64,000 bases of DNA from Demequina oxidasica. GTDB lineage: Bacteria; Actinomycetota; Actinomycetes; Actinomycetales; Demequinaceae. Positions 56,999-64,000 of the stretch are shown one piece after another (position 1 is the stretch's first letter; each line of letters starts with the position of its first letter). The notes below the pieces were generated by a model, which was not told the DNA's origin, made no database searches, and was given only the letters and a program-made list of their open reading frames with translations. The translations under genes and the position numbers were made by a program. The stretch covers positions 124,001-188,000 of the forward strand of contig NZ_BBRE01000003.1 of NCBI RefSeq assembly GCF_000975115.1. The letters are read 5' to 3'.

Positions 56999-58186
56999 GT
57001 GGACGAAGACAACAAATCTGAACCCGAGGCATCAGGCGCACCCTCGTGGCACCAGAATGCTCCCCAGTGGGCGCCGCCAACGGTAGAAGCGCCCTCCACC
57101 ACGCACGCAAAGGCGCCAGATCCGACGCCTTCAGTTGCTCCGCCGATGCCGGGGCAGCCTTCCCAGTACGCGGCGCCGCAGCAGGGGGCACCGTCGCAGG
57201 CTTACGGCCAGTATGGCGTCGCCACCGCGCCCGCCCCGCTGCCGACTTTCCGCTCGTGGCAGCCAGGAATCGTCGCGCTACGACCCCTGTCGTTCGGGGA
57301 CTTCTTGTCCGCGCCGTTCAAGGCCATGCGATTCAATCGCAGCGTGGTGCTCGGCGGCCCGCTGCTATTCACGCTGCTAGCCACCGCGTTATCGGTTACC
57401 GCTTTGTGGCTACTGTTCAACGATCCTCAACTGGGCCTCACAAGCGTCACTAGCGTCGGCACTAGCATTCAGGCCTCGACGGTCATTGTCGGACTCCTCG
57501 CGATGGTTTCCACGTTGCTCGCCAGCGTTCTGTCGAGCGCCATTGTCGCGCCGGGCGTGGCGCGCGCCGTCCTGGGCGAGCGCATCACGCTTCGTACCGC
57601 ATGGGATCAGGTGCGCGCTAAGTTCGGGCACATCCTGCTGCTCTACGTCGTCACCACAGTGGCGCTCGGCGTCGTGATAGTGCTCGCCGCCATCCCCCTA
57701 TTTTATGGAATTGGCTCTAATGAGGCCGTGTGGATGGTGCTCGGCATTGTCCTCGTGCTGGTGATTCTGGGCCCCGCCACCTTCGTTGTCGCGATGATCA
57801 TGGGCCTCGCGCAACCCATCATCGTGCTCGAGCAGATTGGCGCGTTCGCTGCGCTGGGGCGAGCGTGGCGCCTCGTCAAGGGCCGGTTCTGGTGGTCGGT
57901 TCTCATCGTGTTTGTCTCGAGCACGCTGATCTATATTGCTACTGCAATGCTGCAAGGCGGTGGACAGATGTTCGCCATGCTGGGCTTAGCAGTCGCACCA
58001 GAGGGTAGCGCCATCCAGTTGATCGTTTTCTTTGTAATCTATGGACTCGCCATTGTCGTCGCACTCGTGGTGACCTACGCGTACATGGGATCGCTATTCA
58101 CGTTGCTCTACACGGACATGCGCATGCGCCACGAGGGCTTCGACCTCGACCTCGCGCGCGCTGCCGAGGCGCGGAGCCGACGCTAA
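56999..58186 (+). CDS. polytopic membrane protein, GDPD membrane-domain-like
   Basis: A 395-residue protein. The first 90 residues are Pro/Ala/Gln-rich and soluble; from about residue 100 six hydrophobic segments follow, with DFLSAPFKAMRFN before the first one. The pattern matches the membrane domain annotated next to glycerophosphoryl diester phosphodiesterase in actinobacteria; the catalytic domain is not present. GTG at 56999 has GGGAGG at a normal distance. It heads the DUF4129-DUF4350-MoxR-DUF58 operon. Confidence 0.8.
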   Translation: MDEDNKSEPEASGAPSWHQNAPQWAPPTVEAPSTTHAKAPDPTPSVAPPMPGQPSQYAAPQQGAPSQAYGQYGVATAPAPLPTFRSWQPGIVALRPLSFGDFLSAPFKAMRFNRSVVLGGPLLFTLLATALSVTALWLLFNDPQLGLTSVTSVGTSIQASTVIVGLLAMVSTLLASVLSSAIVAPGVARAVLGERITLRTAWDQVRAKFGHILLLYVVTTVALGVVIVLAAIPLFYGIGSNEAVWMVLGIVLVLVILGPATFVVAMIMGLAQPIIVLEQIGAFAALGRAWRLVKGRFWWSVLIVFVSSTLIYIATAMLQGGGQMFAMLGLAVAPEGSAIQLIVFFVIYGLAIVVALVVTYAYMGSLFTLLYTDMRMRHEGFDLDLARAAEARSRR

Positions 58187-58828
58187 GTGGTCTGGGCCTC
58201 TATCCCGGTGGATCCGGATGCCGATACTGCGCGCGAATGGGCGATCAACGAGCTCGCGAAGAGTGAATACACCCGAGCAGGCTCGAACTGGCTCGAGGCC
58301 TTCTGGCAATGGCTCATGGACCTTTTCGAGGGCGTTGGTCGCGTGGGAGGGAATATTGGCTCTCTCGGGGTACCCGGAATGCTCCTCTTCGTGGTGCTCG
58401 GAATCGCCCTAGTAGCGGTAGTCGTGTGGATCGTGGTGGGCCCGTTGCGTCGATCGCGTCGATCACGCTCGGATGCCGAAGTCTTTGGGGGTGACGAGCG
58501 TGACTCGTCAGCACTCGCGAGCGCCGCGGACGAGGCAGCCGCTGCGGGAGACTGGACCACAGCCCTGGTCCACCTCTACCGAGCGATGGTGCGCCATCTG
58601 GACGAACGCGGCAGCATCGACATTTACGCAGGCATGACCGCGCACGAGGCCGCCGTCCTGGCCAGCCGCGCCCTCCCCCGGGTCGCGGACGGGATCGCTA
58701 CAGATGCCGACGCATTCGACGATGCACGCTACGGCAGGCGGGCCACCACCGAGGACGATTTCCGGCATGCCGTGAGCACCTTCGCGGCGATTCGTTCCGC
58801 GGCTAAGCGACGGGTGGTCAGCACATGA
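58187..58828 (+). CDS. DUF4129 membrane protein
   Basis: A 213-residue protein with one transmembrane helix at about 65-85 (GMLLFVVLGIALVAVVVWIV) and a soluble C-terminal DUF4129 domain (ALVHLYRAMVRHLDERGSI). The N-terminal PVDPDADTAREWAINELAKS is typical of actinobacterial members. The start is GTG, directly after the previous stop. Its stop overlaps the next start by four bases. The gene is part of the conserved cluster with MoxR, but no function is proven. Confidence 0.85.
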   Translation: MVWASIPVDPDADTAREWAINELAKSEYTRAGSNWLEAFWQWLMDLFEGVGRVGGNIGSLGVPGMLLFVVLGIALVAVVVWIVVGPLRRSRRSRSDAEVFGGDERDSSALASAADEAAAAGDWTTALVHLYRAMVRHLDERGSIDIYAGMTAHEAAVLASRALPRVADGIATDADAFDDARYGRRATTEDDFRHAVSTFAAIRSAAKRRVVST

Positions 58829-60035
58829 GCATCGACGCTGGACAGCGTGACTATGTGAGTGCCACGGCGGGCCCCACCATCACCGCCCGCGCCCGCCGTT
58901 CACCTCTGCTGTTTGTGGGCCTTGCGATCTTCGCAATCATCATCACCATCCTTGTCACCCAGTCGCGTCCCGCCGACAACCAGGATTTGTCGATCGACAA
59001 CACCGCTCCGAACGGAGCACACGCGGTCGCTCAGATACTCCGTGATCAGGGCGTGGGCGTACGCCAGGTCAACCTGCTCAGCGACGCGCGCATCGAGGAT
59101 CCGAAGCACACCACGCTCGTCATCGTCGCGAGCTCGACCTTCCTCTCCAGTGCTCAATCGGACTCAATCGCGGGTTACCCAGGTGACATCGTGTACTTGG
59201 GGCTCACCCCAGATGCGCTCGAGGCCGCTGGCCCCGACCTCTACTACGAATATGCCGAACCGGGAGCGACCGTCGTCGCTCAATGCGCGGACCCGGACGC
59301 CGTCGCGGCGGAGGAAACCAGAACCGGCGAGGACTCCATCTCCATAGGCGGATTGGCCCCTCATGATGCCGAATTGTGCTTCCCCGATGCCGAGGGCGGA
59401 TATGCCTACGCACGGGTAGAGACCGACCTCGGTGCACGCATCTTCCTCGCCAATCCCCACATCGCGACCAACGACAAGCTCGACGAACTCGGCAATGCAG
59501 CGCTCACGTTGCGCGCCATGGGGCGCCACGAGTCCGTAACCTGGTACGTGGGTAGTTACGCGGATACGACCACTCTGACCTGGGGCGATGATGGGTTGGC
59601 TCCCGACAAGATCACGACAAACCCAAATTTCCTCCCGCCGGGCACCGCAGACGCGCTCTTCGCGCTCGGCCTCGCGGCGCTCATCGCGGCCTTCTGGCGA
59701 GCGCGACGGTTTGGGCCGTTGGTCACGGAGCCGCTGCCCGTCGTAGTGCGATCCTCAGAGGCGACGCGCGGCCGTGCCCGCCTGTATCGCCGAGCAAGGG
59801 CCACCGGCCGATCCACAGCCGCGATTCGTGGGCTCGTCGCGCTCAGAATCGGCCAACGATTAGGGGTACCCCGCGCAGCGGGTAAGGCCGGACTGCTCGA
59901 GGCGATCACGCGCACCACCGGGCGCAACAGCGGCGACGTGGACGCACTTCTCTACGGTCCACCGCCCGCAAATGAGACTGCCATGATGCAACTAGTTGAA
60001 AGACTCGACCAACTCGAAAGTGAGGTTCACCAACC

Positions 60036-60039
<4 letters not shown>
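58825..60039 (+). CDS. DUF4350 domain membrane protein
   Basis: A 404-residue protein with an N-terminal helix (LLFVGLAIFAIIITILVT, about 29-46) and a second near 270-290. Between them lies an extracellular DUF4350 domain (NTAPNGAHAVAQILRDQGV, DIVYLGLTPDALEA). The cytosolic C-terminus is basic and Arg-rich. It overlaps both neighbours by four bases. DUF4350 proteins accompany MoxR/DUF58 pairs in many actinobacteria. Confidence 0.87.
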
Positions 60040-61163
<1,124 letters not shown>

Positions 61164-61171
61164 GGACTCGT

Positions 61172-62464
61172 ATGTACATCACGGGGTGGACGGTGCTACT
61201 CGCGGCGCTCGGTGCCGTGCCCGCCATCATCACCCAGGACCGTGGAGTGACCTGGCTGTGGATGATTGCCGTGGTCGCGCTAGCGGTCATCGATGCCGGC
61301 CTGGCTCCTAAGCCATCGACACTTGGCGTACGGCGGACCGTTCCCGGCTCGGTGCGACTCACGGAGTCAACCTCGGGATCTGTCACCGTGGTCAACAACG
61401 GTCAGCGTCGCGTCCGGGGCGCCGTGCGCGATGCCTGGCAACCTTCCGCGGGTGCGAGCAACACTCGGCATCGGCTGAACTTGGCCAGCGGTGTTCGAGC
61501 GACATTCGATACCCACTTTCGTCCTACCCGACGCGGCGACAGGCACGCAGACCGCATCACGTTGCGATTGCAGGGGCCGTTGCGACTTGGCGGGCGTCAG
61601 CAGTCAGTCGTCGTGAGCGACACATTGCGCGTGCTCCCCGAATTCGCCTCCCGGCGACACCTGCCCTCGCGTCTGCAGCGCCTTCGTGAGATTGACGGTC
61701 AGAGTGCAGTTCAGTTGAAGGGCGCTGGATCAGAGTTCGATTCGCTACGTGAATACGTCATTGGTGACGACGTGCGCTCAATCGACTGGCGCGCCACCGC
61801 CCGCCGAGCCGATGTAGTGGTGCGCACGTACCGTCCCGAGCGCGACCGGCGCGTGTTCATTGCCCTCGACACTTCGCGCCTGTCAGCAGCGCGTGTGGGA
61901 GACGCGCCCCGCCTCGATGCGTCGATTGAGGCGACGCTTCTCCTGACCGCGCTGGCAACCCGCGCCGGGGACCGTGTTCAGGTCACCGCGTACGACCGAG
62001 TCGAGCGCGCTCGTGCCCTCGGCACCACGGGCGCCGGCGTCATGCCGCAGTTGGCCTCCGCGCTGGCTGGGGTTGAGCCGGAACTGCTGGAGCCCGACTG
62101 GCCTGGAGTCGTGCGACTGGTTCAGAGCCGCCTGTCTCAGCGCTCATTAGTCGTGCTGCTCACCACCATCGACACCTCTACCGCGGACAGCGGCCTACTG
62201 GAAGCGGTGGCTGCGCTCTCGCAGTCGCACGTGGTGATGGTGGCCTCCGTCAACGATCCCGAGGTGGAGCAGATGCTCAAGGGACGCGAAGACTCGCACG
62301 AGCTCTATGCCGCCGGCGCTGCAGCTCGGGGCGCTCTCGAGCGAGACACCGTCTCTACCCGACTACGCCAGCTCACTGCGGAGGTCGTGACGGCCTCTCC
62401 CGACGATCTAGCGCCCGCTGTCGCGGATCGCTACCTCGCACTCAAGGCCGCGGGCCGGCTCTAG
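61172..62464 (+). CDS. DUF58 domain protein
   Basis: A 430-residue protein. Two N-terminal helices (about 5-40) are followed by a beta-rich stretch and the DUF58 core SEFDSLREYVIGDDVRSIDW with RATARRADVVVRTY. The C-terminal half resembles a von Willebrand A domain, with a partial MIDAS (ALDTSRLSA). It begins 8 bases after the moxR stop, and the ATG at 61172 is the start of the first helix; a frame from 60995 only overlaps moxR. MoxR-DUF58 pairs occur in envelope and metal-insertion systems. Confidence 0.9.
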   Translation: MYITGWTVLLAALGAVPAIITQDRGVTWLWMIAVVALAVIDAGLAPKPSTLGVRRTVPGSVRLTESTSGSVTVVNNGQRRVRGAVRDAWQPSAGASNTRHRLNLASGVRATFDTHFRPTRRGDRHADRITLRLQGPLRLGGRQQSVVVSDTLRVLPEFASRRHLPSRLQRLREIDGQSAVQLKGAGSEFDSLREYVIGDDVRSIDWRATARRADVVVRTYRPERDRRVFIALDTSRLSAARVGDAPRLDASIEATLLLTALATRAGDRVQVTAYDRVERARALGTTGAGVMPQLASALAGVEPELLEPDWPGVVRLVQSRLSQRSLVVLLTTIDTSTADSGLLEAVAALSQSHVVMVASVNDPEVEQMLKGREDSHELYAAGAAARGALERDTVSTRLRQLTAEVVTASPDDLAPAVADRYLALKAAGRL

Positions 62465-62562
62465 TCAGTCGCCACCGCATCTGTCACGGGCAGTGTGGTG
62501 CCAACTTCGTCACATGTCCCGGCCATTGCCGGCCACGGCATCGGCCGCGGGTGTGCTTGTCG

Positions 62563-63558
62563 CTACCCGGCCACCGCTACGGTGTCGACCGCGAAGTCTC
62601 CCTCGGTGTCTCCCGTCATGCCGTGTTGGGTCGCGATCCGGCCGATCACGAAGATGTAGAGCCAGAATGCGACGAAGGCGACGGCACCGATGGCAATCTT
62701 CACTCCCCAAGGCAACGTTGATCCGGTGATGTATCCCTCGATGAGGCCGGAGACGAACAGCGTCACCGCGAGGCCGATGGCGACCGCGAAGGCCGTGCGA
62801 CCCTCCTCGGCCAGCGCCTGACCGCGCGTGCGCGCACCCGGAGACAGCATCACCCAAAACAGCCGCAGACCAGTTCCCGCCGCAACAAAGACCGCGCTGA
62901 GTTCCAGTAACCCGTGCGGGATGATCAACTGGAAGAACACGTCGAGGCGGCCCGCCTCGGTCATCACCGCGGCCGCAACTCCAAGTTGGAGCACCGTGTT
63001 GTACATGAGGATCAGCGGATATATGCCGGTTAACCCGAACGCGATGCACTGGAACGCGAGGAAGCCGTTGTTGGTCCAGACGGTCGCGGCAAAGGACGTC
63101 GAGTCGTAGTCCGTGTAATAGCTCGCGAACTCGTGGTCGGCAATTTGCGCGCGATCCGCGGCAGTGCCAATGAGGGCGAGAGAGTCGGGATGCGTCACCG
63201 TCCACCAGGCGCTGAGCGCACCTAGCAGCACCACGGCCGCTGAGACGGCCACCCCCCACCAGCGCACGCGGTACATCGCCGCAGCGACACCGTAGGTGGC
63301 GAAGCGGCGCAACTCGTGGGTAGACACCTGGTGTGCGCCCGTGAGCCACACCCGCGCGCTGGCGAGCGTCATCGACAGCCGCGACACCAGCGAAGGCTCG
63401 GGTGCCGCCGAGCGAATCGCGGAGAGGTCACCGGCAGTCGACTGATACAGGCGAGTCAGCTCGTCTGCCTCGGCGCCGGTAAGACGCCGCGCGCCCGCGA
63501 GTTCCTTTAGCCGGTTCCACCGCGGCTCACGCACAGCCTGGAACGAATCAATGTCCAC
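62563..63558 (-). CDS. SpoIIM/DUF95 family membrane protein
   Basis: A 331-residue protein with an N-terminal soluble domain (about 1-75, FQAVREPRWNRLKELAG) and about six helices, ending in a cytosolic acidic tail. The middle has the stage II sporulation protein M pattern (TNNGFLAFQCIAFGLTG, IIPHGLLELSAVFVAAGTGL). The start is GTG at 63558; a longer frame to 63606 would use TTG and overlap the next promoter. No sporulation genes are here. It is divergent from the RDD gene with 41 bases between. Confidence 0.88.
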   Translation of the reverse strand: MDIDSFQAVREPRWNRLKELAGARRLTGAEADELTRLYQSTAGDLSAIRSAAPEPSLVSRLSMTLASARVWLTGAHQVSTHELRRFATYGVAAAMYRVRWWGVAVSAAVVLLGALSAWWTVTHPDSLALIGTAADRAQIADHEFASYYTDYDSTSFAATVWTNNGFLAFQCIAFGLTGIYPLILMYNTVLQLGVAAAVMTEAGRLDVFFQLIIPHGLLELSAVFVAAGTGLRLFWVMLSPGARTRGQALAEEGRTAFAVAIGLAVTLFVSGLIEGYITGSTLPWGVKIAIGAVAFVAFWLYIFVIGRIATQHGMTGDTEGDFAVDTVAVAG

Positions 63559-63599
63559 CCCGCTACGATGCCATATCAGGAGCGAAAAAGGGGGCAGTC

Positions 63600-64000
63600 G
63601 TGACAATCATCGAAGATGAGTTGCTCATTGGCGAAGGAGTAGTGCTGGACGCAGGCGCCGCTCCCGTCACAATGCGCATGCTTTCCGGAGCGATTGATGT
63701 CCTCACCTACGGCATCGGGTTTCTGGTCTCTATGGGTTTCATCCTGCGCGCATCGAGCCAGTTGAACGATGCCGCCGTACGTGCGATCGGGATCGGTTGG
63801 CTGGTCATCGTGCTCGTTTTGCTACCGGCTGGCGTCGAAACGCTCACACGGGGTAAGTCACTGGGGCGCCTGGCCGCGGGGCTGCGCATAGTCCGGGACG
63901 ATGGCGGCCCCATCTCCTTCCGCTTTGCCCTTGCCCGGTCCACCGCGGCGCTGCTGGAGGAGTACCTCACGCTGGGCCTGATTGCGGTCACCACCTCGAT
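63600..64000 (+). CDS. RDD-family membrane protein, partial
   Basis: The gene starts with GTG at 63600 (VTIIEDELLIGEGVV...) and continues past base 64000; 133 codons are visible. After an N-terminal 25-residue segment there are two helices (MLSGAIDVLTYGIGFLVSMG; IGIGWLVIVLVLLPAGVE), then the RDD signature region GKSLGRLAAGLRIVRDDGG. RDD proteins are small membrane proteins, some implicated in Na+/H+ exchange. The SpoIIM/RDD divergence is conserved in actinobacteria. Confidence 0.9.
   Translation, partial: MTIIEDELLIGEGVVLDAGAAPVTMRMLSGAIDVLTYGIGFLVSMGFILRASSQLNDAAVRAIGIGWLVIVLVLLPAGVETLTRGKSLGRLAAGLRIVRDDGGPISFRFALARSTAALLEEYLTLGLIAVTTS

Overview
The window is GC-rich, gene-dense DNA from a Gram-positive actinobacterium, probably a member of the Micrococcales (Cellulomonas/Demequina-like). 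The basis is the canonical order mtrA-mtrB-lpqB-comF-hpf-secA, a fused multifunctional 2-oxoglutarate enzyme (Kgd), the sigR-rsrA pair next to a 24-residue bL37 gene, the aroA-rsgA-hisN run, and the DUF4129-DUF4350-MoxR-DUF58/SpoIIM/RDD group. No transposase, integrase, phage gene or CRISPR array was seen. No stretch longer than 300 bases lacks a gene.

Region 1 (1-1.6 kb) holds the end of an MBL-fold hydrolase gene, two DUF202 membrane proteins and a small lipoprotein. Region 2 (1.6-13.2 kb) is bracketed by a 93-bp direct repeat, each copy carrying a complete tRNA-Arg(CCG) gene. Between the copies lie a cytosolic GH78 alpha-L-rhamnosidase, a TetR regulator, a Dpp/Opp-type importer (one polypeptide fuses permease and ATPase), and a fusion of beta-phosphoglucomutase with a GH3 enzyme. 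The GH3 part has the Asp/His dyad typical of GH3 glycoside phosphorylases. This looks like a compact system for importing rhamnosylated beta-glucosides and converting them inside the cell.

Region 3 (13.2-26.6 kb) is a full L-rhamnose catabolic operon: LacI repressor, mutarotase, ribose-type ABC importer, isomerase, aldolase/dehydrogenase fusion, kinase and an FMN-dependent L-lactate dehydrogenase, with an aldo/keto reductase converging on it. Regions 2 and 3 fit together: region 2 would release L-rhamnose and glucose phosphate, and region 3 would take rhamnose to DHAP and pyruvate.

Region 4 (26.7-37.1 kb) has a patatin-like lipase, alanine dehydrogenase, a VanY-type peptidase with a candidate MtrA box, two CNNM/CorC membrane proteins, Kgd lacking its usual N-terminal segment, and a coupled SGNH hydrolase. 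Region 5 (37.2-48.1 kb) has an orphan PilT, bL37, sigR-rsrA with a consensus sigma-R promoter, aroA-rsgA-hisN, a CpaE/SAF pair, a BldC-like regulator, and LysM and Rv3235-family proteins. Region 6 (48.1-64 kb) is the secA-hpf-comF-lpqB-mtrB-mtrA block followed by the divergent MoxR/DUF58 envelope cluster, and ends inside an RDD gene.

All calls rest on reading the sequence; no database search or structure prediction was run.
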